Source: Montifringilla adamsi
Lineage: Eukaryota > Chordata > Aves > Passeriformes > Passeridae
NCBI GenBank assembly: GCA_017590115.1
Contig: JAGGNK010006482.1
Location: 62,001-126,000 of the forward strand
Direction of reading: 5' to 3'
Length of the DNA: 64,000 nt
In this document: piece by piece, positions 1 to 11,782 of the stretch
Layout: each line of letters begins with the position of its first letter
Numbering within the stretch: the first letter of the stretch is position 1
Position numbers and translations under genes: made by a program
Notes under the pieces: generated by a model
What the model saw: only the letters and a program-made list of their open reading frames with translations
Database searches by the model: none
Told to the model about the DNA's origin: nothing

Positions 1-3000
1 ACATTCCCCAATCTGAAAGAATTTTCAGCAATTCAGAGATACCCTTTAAAGAGAGGCATGGAAGAAAAATGAAACACTGGTTTAAACTCATCCTGCCTAG
101 AAGGGGAAGTGAAGGCAGTTCTGAAAACAGGCAAAAATGAAAATAAAAGCCAGAAACTGGGTATTAAGGGCAGCAATGAATTCAAATTAGAAAGTTGTTC
201 AGGGACAGAGAAGGATAGACAGGAAGCCCAGACCTCATGGTGATCAGAAAATAAACAGATTTTGAAACAACGGCCAAACAGAAGTGAAAAAGAAAGCCCA
301 GCCCTGCTGCACTGCCCTGGCCGTGGCTGGGCAGAGAGCTCAGCACTGGGGCTCACCCCCCTGAGGCCCCAGAGCTGGTGCAGGAGCCTGGGACTCGTGG
401 GACCAAGGCAGACCCCAGACCCTCCCACCCACCTCCAGCTGCAGCTCTGGGCTTTGTCCTCCTCTCAAACCTTACCCGCAGACAAGTTGGAAATGCAACT
501 TTAAATAAAGGTTAATTAATCCAAGGAAAAGAAATTAGCCATGTGAGGGAGTCTTTGAAGAAATGTTTTCCGAGTATCTTTAATCTTTTCAAGAGCTCTG
601 GTTTGAACACCACAGTAAGGCCTCTAGAAGAAATAAATTCCTCTGGGGGACTTGGGCTGCAAGGGGAAGCTCTCAGCCCATGCTGGGGAGGAGCTCAGCT
701 CCTGCCTCTGCCCTGGCCCCACCTGAGTTCACCTTTGTGCACAGCAAGGAAATCACTTTGTGAAGAAAACCAGGCAGGTGCCAGGCCCTGGAGGAGTGTG
801 AGACCTGGGTCAGCCGAGCACCAAGGCACGGCCTCTCAGCTCTTGGCACCAGCTGCTCCAAACCAGTTGGCCAAACAAGCAGGGAGCTATGAGAAAGAGG
901 AGAAAAAATAAAGAAAGAAAGGACAAAGAAGTGATTTATTTTCCAGGCCTCTGGAGAAAGCCATGCACAATCCAGCATAGGAAAATTCCCTTTGTCAGCT
1001 CATTCTCCTCCCTGCATCTGCAGGCCAGGAGCATCTCCAGGGAGGAAGAAGGCACTGGCCTGACTCATCCTCTCCTCTCCTGCTGAAGCACACACAGCTG
1101 CAGCTGATTACCATGGCTGCAGGGACACCTGGAACAGTCTCCTACTGATCCCAGAGGGTGGAGAGAATGTAGACACCAGGACAGGAGGATATGGGATTCA
1201 GGGAGAGGAAGTGAACATGTGAAAGGGAAAGGAAATTCAACTGGAAGATACTGGAGAAGAGACTGTATAAAGCAATTAACTGTGCTGGCAGGTCTGGGGA
1301 GAAAGGCTGAAAAAAAGACATATTTTATTCTTCTCCTAGCCACTCATCAAGTAAGATTTTCTTGGCTAACTAAAAAGTTGCTTTAAAACAGCAGGAAAAA
1401 ACCCCAACAAACCAAACCCACCAGCACTGCACTTTCAAATGCCTCATTCCAACACACAGCATCTCTCCCCTTTCACAGAACCAACACCTGCTGTTATAGA
1501 TGGGACAAGCTCTGTCAGGCATACAGGGACAAGATTTCAGAGAGTCTTTCCCTGGTACATACAAACACCAGGGCATCATCTGGGCAGCAAAGCAGAAGCT
1601 GCTTTTAGCAGTCTCTGGACTTGCCTTGCTGCCAGCACCGAGCAGGAGCCAGGAATGTCACATCAACAGAGGCAAAGTGGGCCTAAACTCTGGGACCTGT
1701 GCCTCAGCTCTGCTTTATGTACCCTTAATAGCTTCAGCTTAATCACTTCTGTGCCACAGCTAAAGGCAAAGCCTTTCCCTTGTCACAGCAAAGCACTGAT
1801 AGGCAGCAAGGCAGCAGAAACCCCATCAGGCACTCCTGCCAGGGAAGGCAGCTCTGAGAGAACCTTCCAGGCCATAGGCCATAATCTAAGAAAGGAGGGG
1901 AGCAAACAGAGAGCTTTTAAAACTACAGCTCAATTTTTGATAGAGAAATGACAGATCAGGTTAATTAAGAACACAGTAGCACTGTTGGGAGAGCAGAGCA
2001 TGTTACTTCCCTCGCAGAGTTAGAAATGCAGACCCAGACTTGTCAGCAGTGGCTGCAGGACACCAGCAGCTGCCAACTCTGTCCAAGGGCAGTTGGATAA
2101 TTGGTGTCTCTGGGAATAGTCTTTGTGCAAGACAACAAGCCCCAGCCCTGCCAGCCCAGGAGCTACCACCTGCCTAAACAGCAAATCCAAAAGCTGTGCT
2201 CAGAAGGCAGCTGTCTGTGGAATGGTCCCAGTGACAGGACAGCCCCATTCACTGCCTGCTGCTGCCACTTGATAAATCCTCCCTCAGCTTCAGCTCTTGT
2301 ACCTCTTGATCCCTGAGCAGAAGTTTTCCTCCCAGCCTGTGAACAAATATTAAACCAGCATTTAAAAGCTCAGCAGTATCTCTCTAAGAGAACACAACAT
2401 TCTTCCATAATTCATCAGTGAAGGCAGAGCATTCAGCTCTGCTGTATCCCCACACTCTCTCTGCATAGCACATCTCTCCATTATTTCTCCAGATCAGTCC
2501 AGGATACAGCATCATTGACAGGCAGGCACTGAGCTGCCATCCTGCTGGAGAGGGAAGCAGACTCAGGGGAGATGGCTATCAGCACAACAGGAAATTGTGA
2601 CATGCAGCTGTGCCACCCATCCCTGCTCCTGACAGACAGTGCCTGCACCTGGGTACTGATAAAGCCTAAGTGCTCCTGACCTTCAGCTTTGCACAGACTC
2701 TAACAGACCTGGGCAGTGGCCATGAGCTGGAGCAATGGATGTTCTGCTCCTGAAAGGCACTGACTGAGGATGCCAGACACCCAAAGCAAGAGCAAAGAAC
2801 CAACTCCCACATGATTTTCAGCAGGTGAGAGACACTGACTGGAATATAAATGTGCAGCTTGCCTAGAACAAGGAGCCATGTGCAGGCAGGTCAGGGCAGT
2901 GCTGGGCCTGGTGACCTGGTTTTTGTCAGTGACCCACCAGCCTTGCTGCTCACTGAGGGTCTGCATATCAGAGTGACAACCAGACACCCAGCAGCTGGGT

Positions 3001-4947
3001 GCTGCCAAGTGCACCATGATTGTATTTCCCATTATGGGCTGATTTCATCCCCAATAGGACCAAAAGCCTCAATATGAAGACCCTGGTGACTTTTAGAATC
3101 CCTGACAGAGCACAGAAGACCTGCTCTCTGGTTCTGTCAGAGCTCCCTGCTGTGTCTCTCAGCTGCACAGCTGGGATCTGGACTGGCAGTGCCTCTCACA
3201 GTCACCAACACAACAACCCCTCCACAGCCACCTGGCAGCAGTGGTGACACTGGGCACTGGAGCTGGGCTGAGTGCAGGCTGCACACTCACATGGCTGTCA
3301 CACACTGCTCACCATTCAGTGCCCAGCCTCACAGTTTACCCTGTATCCAAGCAGGCATTTTCCCAATCCTGTTCCTTATGGGGTACAGATGCTATCCCTA
3401 TAAGGTGGGAAGGAGCAGCACAGCTCCTGAGGGTACCTCTGTGAGGGCAAGCACCCACCCCAGAATGTTCCCAGCTCACCCAGGCTCCCTTCCCAGAGCT
3501 ATTCCCCATTAATATGAATGATGGCTTCCAAAAGGCTGCAGCACAGCAGTGCTCTCTCAGTGATATCCAAGTGACCATGGAAAAGGCAGCACTGTGTCAA
3601 GAGCTGCTGCAGGAGCAGGGGCACAGGGGCTCCACATCTGCATTTCAAACTAAGCACTGCCCACCCCCAGGCAGCAGCCCCTGCTCCCCAGGATGCAGAT
3701 GCTGTGGAAGAGGATGGAGTACTCTGAATTTGCTTGCAGATGGGAATGTGCCAGTCACACTTGACTGCAGTTATGTTGAAAGATTTCAGAAAAGCCTCAC
3801 TCCTGGCACAGCCGCAGCGCTGCAGGATGGGAGAGCTGGCACGCAAGTCACGTCCTGCTTCCAAGAACTGGCTCCTTTCCCTCCCTGCCTCCCTTATTAA
3901 AGCATATGGCTGCTGTCAAAGAAGCTGCAGTCTCTGCAGTGCACCTTCTGCATGTGTCCTCTTGTCTGCAGGGGATGCACCACTCGTCCCACAGCTGATG
4001 TGGCTTGCACAATGCCCCAGAGGACAAAGGCTGATTTGGTGTGCACCACCATCCTCTCAGATGTGCAAAGGGAAAGCACCCACTTCTCAGAAGGGAAACA
4101 CCAAGCCACACACATGTTTAGCTCCAGGTTCCTTGGACCCACACTGGCAGAAGTCTCAGCTCCAGTGGTTTGGGTCCTTGTGTTGCTGCAGGCACCTAGG
4201 TCATGACAGTGGGCAGTGTGCTCTGAACACCCTCTGCTCCCTGCCCTCCCCACTGCAGCACATCCAGCACTGGGAATTGCAACCATCACCCACTTCCATC
4301 CAGACACTTGACCACTGACAGCATGTCAGGGCAGGTTTGGGATCAGGAGAGCAGCTGCAGAACACCACAGCCACCCAGACACCCCTCTGAAGGAGAGCAA
4401 GGTCACAGCCTTCCCTTACCACTGCTGTTACAAATGCTTTAAAGAGAAAAGAAAACCCTGACAGGAGCCAGGCATTTAAGCTCTCTACAAAATTAAATTG
4501 TGCCTTCAATTATGGCAGAACACAATAGCAGATACATAATCTCCAGAAGTTTAAATCCATAAATACCATCAGCAAAGCTGCTGTGAGTGGTGAATTCCCA
4601 AAGGGCACCTCCAGCAGGGACACAAGAGAAAAGTCATTTGGCCACAGCCTTTCTCTGAACAACCTGAAAGACTTCCTGCATGCCACCATGACACAGGGGT
4701 CGTGGTCCCTTCGCAAGACTATCCCAGGCAGCTGAGGGCTAAAGGAGCCAAATGTCAGGGCCAGAGCTACACCCAGCAGAGCTCTCCAACTCCAAGCTAA
4801 CATCATCCTTGGTTCCAGGGATTTTTCCCCCCCTCAGAAACAACAGTGCTTTCAGATCTATACTCCAGAAGACTGAAGACTCCCATTAGCACCTGAGACA
4901 GACTTTCCTTACCTCAACAGCTCAGCTGTAGGGGAGAACATGCCTAC
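1..4947 (-). other. CAMKK1: CAMKK1 intron 2, left part (no exon seen)
   Basis: This stretch follows the donor site of the CAMKK1 start-codon exon and runs off the left edge. I looked on the minus strand for the next expected CAMKK1 exon, which would begin with the residues just before the kinase glycine loop (around DCVQLNQ), and did not find it. The open frames here are low-complexity chance frames with no recognisable domain. No CR1, LTR or clear microsatellite was seen. It is called intron because the exon to its right ends in a good donor and in phase. Confidence 0.75.
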
Positions 4948-5388
4948 CTCAGAGTCTGATATGGAGACCCGATTGGACTCTATCGTTGGTCTCCTGATTA
5001 TGCGTGGGGATGGCCCTGTGGCATAAGGACCACAGCCTGGAGTGCTGCTAGAAGCCAAATAAGCTCCTGATGATCTTTCCTGAAGGGACAACTTCCTACT
5101 TGATAGACCAGGTCTGGTTAGATGTCTCTTGGGAGCATGCCTCAAGTGAGCATCTTCTGACTGTTGGGAAGGCAGAAATTCATTGATTCCCACGTCACTG
5201 CTGACTCCATTTCTTTGGATGTCCTTTATGTTATCAGAAAAGACTGTGTCATTTTCTTCAGGGTTGTCTTCCCCGTTTTGGTCACTTCTGTCTGGGATAA
5301 CAGACACATCTATGGCTGCCACCCTCTCCACCAGTTCAGTCTGTGTGTCCATGCCTCCATCCATGACATTTGCTGGAGAGTCCCCCAT
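4948..5388 (-). CDS. CAMKK1: CAMKK1 first coding exon (N-terminal regulatory region, partial gene)
   Basis: This exon encodes the first 147 residues of calcium/calmodulin-dependent protein kinase kinase 1, a cytosolic Ser/Thr kinase that phosphorylates the activation loops of CaMKI, CaMKIV and PKB. Diagnostic segments are TELVERVAAIDV (residues 17-28), SSRKLSLQER (96-105), GPYATGP (120-126) and RRPTIES (132-138), all matching my memory of human CAMKK1 rather than CAMKK2. Ser101 in RKLS corresponds to the PKA-inhibitory Ser74 of the human protein. Residues 29-95 are acidic, low in complexity and longer than in human. The start at 5388 sits in a strong context (GCAGCCATGG), and an in-frame TAA lies 18 codons upstream with no ATG between. 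The exon ends in phase 0 at GAG|GTAGGC. The catalytic domain, autoinhibitory and calmodulin-binding regions are off the left edge, so nothing can be said about their integrity. Confidence 0.95.
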
Positions 5389-5466
5389 GGCTGCGTCCAC
5401 CTCCTTTGCTCTCAAATGGTCACACAGAGAGCAGTGACGTTAGTGCTCAAAGGCTCCATGAAATAC
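5389..5466 (-). other. CAMKK1: CAMKK1 exon 2 5' UTR segment with splice acceptor
   Basis: On the minus strand a pyrimidine-containing acceptor (ATTCCTCTCAG) ends at 5467, so the exon would begin at 5466 and carry 78 bases of leader before the start codon. This implies at least one non-coding exon further right, as is usual for CAMKK genes. The acceptor has not been checked against transcripts. Confidence 0.7.
5412..5459 (-). promoter_or_regulatory. upstream ORF (15 codons) in CAMKK1 leader
   Basis: Within the leader part of exon 2, an ATG at 5459 opens a frame of 15 codons (MEPLSTNVTALCVTI) that stops with TGA at 5414-5412. The stop lies 23 bases before the CAMKK1 start and is in a different frame, so ribosomes using it would have to reinitiate. 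The context (TTTCATGG) has G at +4 but T at -3, so it is of moderate strength. It is seen directly in the sequence; a translational role is inference. Confidence 0.6.
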
Positions 5467-8400
5467 CTGAGAGGAATCACAAACAGAGGTAAACTGAATA
5501 AAAATGTTCACTCAACACAGACATAACCAGTCATTTCTGGCTTCTTCCAGCATGCAAGAAAGTGAAGGCAAAACACTGTCAGGCTGTAAACAAGGTACAA
5601 ACACTCAGATTAAAAGGCAAACCCAGGCATTGAGCTAGACAGGAAAGAGATAAAAATGAGATTTTATCTGATGTGTAACAAGTGACACAGCTAAAGAGAA
5701 CTTCTCCTTCTGTAGCCAGACCTACAGCCAACCAGAGCTTACAATACTGGGAGAAGCATCCCAACAGCTTAGGGCCAAGGGTCAAACTCTCGACCTCTTG
5801 AATTCTTATTTAGAGGATACAAGAGCTTCTGGCATGTACTGAAACCCAACAGGCATAACAACAACTCCACAGCCATTTAGGGCTCCCCAGGAGTATCTCT
5901 GCTGCCCTGTAGGGCCTTAGAGAGTGTCACAGAACAGCCAAGCCTACTGACTTCCACACTGCCATTTGCAACATGGTCAGCAAAAGCAGAATTTAAAAGC
6001 AAATTCAGTTCCAGGGTCACCCCTGGCCCTACACAGTTGCAGTCTGTGTGCAAACACGTGTTAATCTTGCTGCCCACTGTATATAAAGGCTATAGTGATT
6101 TGCATATCAACAATACTTAATGATTAAAGCGTGGTGGGAATCAGCTTTTCCTCAGGAAAAGACTTATAGAACACAAAAGTGCAATACAAAGCTAAAACTG
6201 CTGCATAAAATCGCTGTTTCCTGGATGCTAATTTCAGTCTCAATTTAAAACAGATTTCAGTCTTCCCAGCACAGTGCAGTGCAGGAAATAATCCTCTGCA
6301 GCACATGGCTGTCAACACTTAATCACCTCTGAAGATGCAGCACTGCATCATTTCATCCCTGTGCCCAGCTTCTGGGGACAGTGGAGGAGTACTTGACTTC
6401 ACTCACAGCATCCTAGCCTGCAGCCAGTGAACTCCAGAGCAGGCTTAACCGTGAAATATTGCAAGCTGTGGTTCTCTGTATTCAAAGCAGGTTGTGCATA
6501 GATGCAAGCCAGGTGACACTTGCATCTCCATCTCATTTACATGAGGACAGGGTGGGGGTGAGCGAGTCCAAAGAGCCCCATCCAGCATCAGCCTGGGAAC
6601 ACACACAGCCCTTGCCAAGATGGGCTCAAAGCTGCCCAGCAATGCTCAGTTAAACACACTACAGTGAACTCTTTGCACAGGGATGACCTCTTGAGACCCC
6701 CATGGCAGCCAAGCTCAAGCAACCTTTTATATCAATGAGCAAATTAAGATATTGATTAAGATCTTGACTGGAGGCTTCACCGTAGGTCATGTGCCAATCA
6801 TAGGGAGACAAGCTGGGCACTCGGTGTCACAGAAGGGGAATATCCAAATCTAAAATATTCCTCTCCATATCCCACTGTTCACCTCCTTTCCCCCTCCTGT
6901 CTTTTCTGCAGGCTTGTCTGAAACTAATTGACAGAAGTGTCACTCATTCAAAACAGTAATGAAATGGTGAGATCAGCTTTAAAAGCTTCTATTAAAACTA
7001 TATTTAAACACGTCAATCCCAAAGCACAAATCCCCTTTGGAGCCAGGCTGCAGGCACTGGGGGAGGCTCTCGGCAGTGAGGGAAGGGTTTGGGGTTCAGT
7101 CCAGCACACACATGGTCCCACAAACCCAGGGCAAAGCAGCACGAGCCTGCCCTCTGCCAGACCTCCCTGCCCGGGCTGCAAGCCAGCAGTGACCCTGCAA
7201 AACCGATGTGTGGGAAGCCCACCAAGGATTTGCTGTCTGAAAATGCTTTTATGAAGTCTGGAGAGCTTCTGAGCTAAACAAGGAGCATCAGGTCAGGGCT
7301 ACTGCCAGGCTGCAGTCACCCCAGCTCCTCTGCAGAGGCTTTCCCTGCACTGCAGAGCCTGGGAGCAGCACATTTCCCAGTGACACACGTGGGACATGCC
7401 TGCATGCCTGGCTCCAGGAGAAGGTCATCTCCTCAGCCCCAGGGAGGCACAGTCAGTCCCCAGCCCTGCCTGTGGATCAGGGCTTCCCAGGGCTGCTCTG
7501 CACCAGCCCCATCCCTGCTGTCATCAGCCCCTGCCAGGCTGGGCTGCAGCATCACAGAAATCATTCTGAATGAAGGCAAGGCGGGAGCAAAAATGCTTCC
7601 ACCATTTAACCCAGCTTGCCCAAAGGAGAGGAGGAAAGCTCCAGGTCACCCTGTGCTGAAAGCTGTTTCTTCTGCCCATAGAGAAACAAACCCAAGGCCT
7701 TTCCTTGATGCAGCTTTAGCCCCTGGACAGTCACAGCTCACCTCACTCCCAGGCAGCACCAAGAGGAAAATGAATCTGCAACTGAAGCCTGCAGCTCCTA
7801 CACCTTCTTCCCTCCTCCTGCCGCCAGGTTTTCCCCTCTGTGGGAGCAAGGGGAAGGAAGAATCTGCCCATGTTGCTGTGTGGATGGGTGTGAAAGCCCA
7901 CAAACCACCCACCTGGACTGAACATTTGCGAGTCTCCTGCTGCTCAGCCAGCAGGAAAAAAGGCCAGGAGCACTGGGAAGAGCAGCCCAGCAAACAGTGA
8001 TGCTTGTGTCAGTCACCTGAGCAGCTCCTCAGCACCCAGACCCAGGGTGTCTCCCTCAAAAGCTGAAGCAAAGTTGCTCAGTTCTAACCTACAGCACAGG
8101 CTGCAAAATAAATCCTCAGCTATCTGACAACTGAACTAGATAAACTGAAGATAAACCCCATAAATCAGTTCATCCCATCAAAACAAACAGACCCATACAC
8201 TGCTGAAACAAATAACACAGTGCTGCTAAAAGCAGGCTAAAAAATCCAGCAAGACTTTAAATAAAATAATTGTTCATCTGTAGAGCTCGGCTTTGTTTCA
8301 AATTCTGCTGTTTTGAAGGATTCCTTTTCACTGATAAATCCTCCAAAACTGTATTGGAAAGCAAAGATTTCTGAATAAGCAAATCAGTTATGTGCAGCCC

Positions 8401-9508
8401 AGCCTCACTGTGCATAAACTCGGTACAAAATGCAACTATTAATTTCTACAAGGCTAAATCAATGGTGGATTTTCAGTTTTTCAGGCTGTGGCACAACCAT
8501 ACCTTGCTGTGATGGGAAATGCCAGCAAAACAGAAATTCTACCACCACCATCTCCCAGCTCCTGCATAGCTTTGCTGTCCCTGCTGATCCCCCACAACAC
8601 TGAACACCTGCTGTGGAGCAGAGGAAAACGCTGCAGACACGAACCAAAGCTGCAAACAAGCTTATATGAGCAAAATTAATTTACTTACAGATATCTTATT
8701 TACCATTTTTCCGTGTAGCTATTTCTCTGCTGCAGGCAGATTGCCACTTCTACCATGATTTTCACAATATATTTATCAAACGGCTGCATATGTTTCCCAG
8801 ACTGGCACTGAGCAGAGAATGGTACAAAAAACCCCTCTGAAAGGAATATGATCCTGGAGAAAACCTCTCTGTATTTTATGTGGGAGTGGGAGATGAGCAG
8901 ATGCAATTCATTTTACTGCTCAATAAAGTATTCCAAAGCATTGTCTGAAAAATAAATAAATGTAAATCTAGTTTACTGCCTGGTTCATCCTCTTGGCTAA
9001 CTAGAAATGTTCCTATCAGAAAGGATGGGGAGGCTAAAAGGCCCTGAGTCACAGCAAACCCAGCTTCATTTCCCAAATTTGCTACAGACTGTAGAAAAGT
9101 GACTTTATGGCTTGTTGCAGTTCCAGGTTAAGAGGAATGATGCTGCTTCTCCTTTGTGTCCCTGAGAACACACCTGCCCTGTCCTGAGGCCACTGCAGTA
9201 GAAGAATCCCAGTGAATAATTACTCTAATGAGCATTTGCACTGAAAGGGTTCAGGCAGATTCTGCTGCAAGTGCTCATGGCTGGCAGCCCCATCAGGGAT
9301 GTCACCCTGAGCCCCTCCCTGCAGGGACATCCCTCAGCTACTCCTGACCACACAGCACCACAGGCACTGTCACACAGAGCTCCCAAAGGTCACAGCGGCT
9401 TCACTCAGTGCTTTCCTCTGCACCACCAAGGGCAGGGATCAGGCCAGGTTCTCCAATCAGTGCAGTGATCTGTGCACCAGGAGTGGCTGTCTGCAGAGGG
9501 GATGTCAG

Positions 9509-9770
9509 AGAATTCACAGAATTCACAGAATAACCAGGTTGGAAGAGACCTTCAAGATCACAGAGTCCAACCCAGCCCCAACACTTCAACTAAACCCTGG
9601 CACCCAGTGCCACACCCAGGCTTTTGTTAAACACACCCAGGGATGGTGCCTCTGCCAGCTCCCTGGGCAGCCATTCCAGAACTTTATCACTCTTTCTGAG
9701 TGATAACAAGTAAAAACTTGTTCCTAATATCCGACCTATATTTCCCTTGGTGCAGCTTAAGACTGTCATC
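9509..9770 (-). mobile_element. CR1 LINE fragment, 3' end (minus orientation)
   Basis: Reading the plus strand, the piece starts with short repeats of the CR1 terminal octamer type (GAATTCACA twice, then GAAT). It continues with the reverse complement of the CR1 3' region: GGTTGGAAGAGACCTTCAAG, a GAGTCCAACCC segment, CTCCCTGGGCAGCC, and TTCCTAATATCCGACCTA. The element is therefore on the minus strand and 5'-truncated, as most CR1 copies are. Similarity fades after about 9770. No intact reverse transcriptase is present. Confidence 0.9.
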
Positions 9771-11761
9771 CCCATCACCAGCATCCATCAGCTCAGGTGA
9801 GACCCCTCCAGGACCCCCCTCCTGCCTGGGGCAGAGCTGGCAGCACACCCAGCCCTGTCCTGTGTGTTTCCTTCAGACATTGCCCCACAGCCACGTTGAA
9901 GAATCCACTCTGACTGCTGTCAACAGCAGCAGCAACTCCCTGTAAGGAGAGCAGCAGCATGTCCTGGGCTGGGCTGCCAGCTCCTGGACAGCTCCTCCAA
10001 CGACATTTCAGAAATATCAGGTCAGCAAGTCCCTTCCAGAGCCAAAGCTGTCTCCTCACACCAAGCAACACAGATGAGGAATGTTTCCATCCTGGAGTGT
10101 CTCCTGTGCTCCCAGTTCTGCAGGACTTCCCCAAGCACTGCTACCCTGATATGAAGGAGACAATTCCACAACCCCCACTTTGAACCCATCAAATTTTTAT
10201 ACATGTGAGAGGCACTTGTCCTGAGCTCACTCCAATACCTTCAGTCTGGAGAAGTTTGAGGGGAACTTGGGTCCCACAGCCATGCCCTGGAGCAACATCT
10301 GAGCTGCCACAAACCCAACAAGCAGTTTGCAACACATGGAACTTCATGTATAATGCACCAGCCATTTATGGGTCTCGCTGCTGTGGTGGGAGAGCAGCCA
10401 GAGGGTTCATTTTTCCTGCAGTAATTAAATTCAGAGCATGCTGGCATACATTGCAGCTCTGCCCACCCCTGGCACACCAAGCAGGGCACCTGAGGGTGAG
10501 ATTGCCTCTGCCCATCTCCACTGACACTGCTGCTGCCAGGAATCAGGCCTTGGAGAAGCAAATGAGCTCCTTGGCATCTGTGAAAACCAGTTTCAGACAC
10601 CACTGGCCAAAAGGCAGCCCAAACCAAGAGGCAAAGGACAATAAGAAGCTGCAGCTCTGTGAAGCTGAAATGAAGCAAATCCCTGCAGTGTTTGCAGAGA
10701 TAATGAAGGCAGGCGTACCCTGCTCATTTGGACTGTGTCCTCCCTGGGAAGGGGCAGTAATTACTTTGGGTACTAATTTCTGACTAGAAGCAGAAGACAT
10801 TAACCCAACCTAAATGATAAATAAGAACACACTGTTGGTGCTTTTTGCACACACCCAATATGTTTGCTTTGTCCTAGGGCTCACAAGGCTCTTGTTTCAG
10901 GGCACAGACAAGCACATCTTGCTGAGGAATCACTCAATCCTGCTGTAATCATCCAGCCCCTCTTCTCTCCACAGCTCTTGGCACTGAGCCTGGCTGTTGT
11001 GCCACAGCTGAAAATCAGATCTGAAGCGAGGTGCTTTGATGAGCTGTGTGAAGCTCCTCACACAGCTTTAATGGGAACCAGGGAATGAGAAAGAACAGCA
11101 GCTTTTGCAATTCAAGCACTGGGTGAGAAATCTGAAAAGCAAGTTCAGACCCCTGCTCCTGCCAGACTTTTAAATGACAGCAAACATCTCCAGACCACAG
11201 TCTGGAAAAGGCAGCATTCTACCTCCTCCTCCTCAGTCCTGTTCAAGGCAGGGTGCCTTCCAAAGGGATTTTGGGGCCACTTCTGCCCCTGAGCTACAGA
11301 CAACAAGCAATCCAGGGTGCACAACTCTCTGATTGTCCTGCTCTCCTCTCTTCTCCCTGAGAGGCCCCATCTGAAGGCAGAATCTGGGGTTTTGATCTGA
11401 TAAAGGCCTGAGGCTTTCATGACCCTGGATGTAAAGTATAGATGAACATGTGGGACACAGGCTGAGCTCAGCAGTGATCTCCTGATATTATCATGTAAAA
11501 AACAGAAGCTACACACCATGAAGGCCACGTAACCACTTTTCAGAGCAATTAATACCATATTCAAAATAAGTTTTGAAACTAGCCAGGATGCTGAACCAGG
11601 ATCTAGCCAGGATCTCCAGTCTACCAACCTACAATTCAAGAGATAACAATCACCTTGTGCACAGTCCTGAGCCTGGAAAGTTTTACAAAAGATTTCCCAA
11701 CTGCATTATATTTCATCCTTCCATGTTCTAATTATATGGTTAAATACATTTGCATAATCAG

Positions 11762-11782
11762 ATGCAATTACACTAATTGCAT
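11762..11782. repeat. inverted repeat of POU/octamer-like half sites
   Basis: ATGCAATT and its exact reverse complement AATTGCAT are separated by five bases (ACACT), inside an AT-rich stretch that also contains TTTGCATAAT and a TATATAAG string. The half sites resemble POU-domain or C/EBP binding elements. Whether it is a real regulatory element is not shown. Confidence 0.45.

Noticed and set aside
4948..5388. CAMKK2 as the identity of the left-hand exon
   Set aside because: TELVERVAAIDV and GPYATGP are CAMKK1 features. CAMKK2 has a different long N-terminus, and synteny with P2RX1 supports CAMKK1.
5389..5415. N-terminal extension of CAMKK1 from an in-frame TTG at 5415
   Set aside because: A near-cognate start in a weak context is unlikely when the ATG at 5388 has a strong context. 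An in-frame TAA lies at 5442-5440 and no ATG lies between.
7380..8000. 206-codon plus-strand open frame
   Set aside because: Composition is typical of stop-poor GC-rich intron, overlapping frames are open on the other strand, and there is no recognisable motif.
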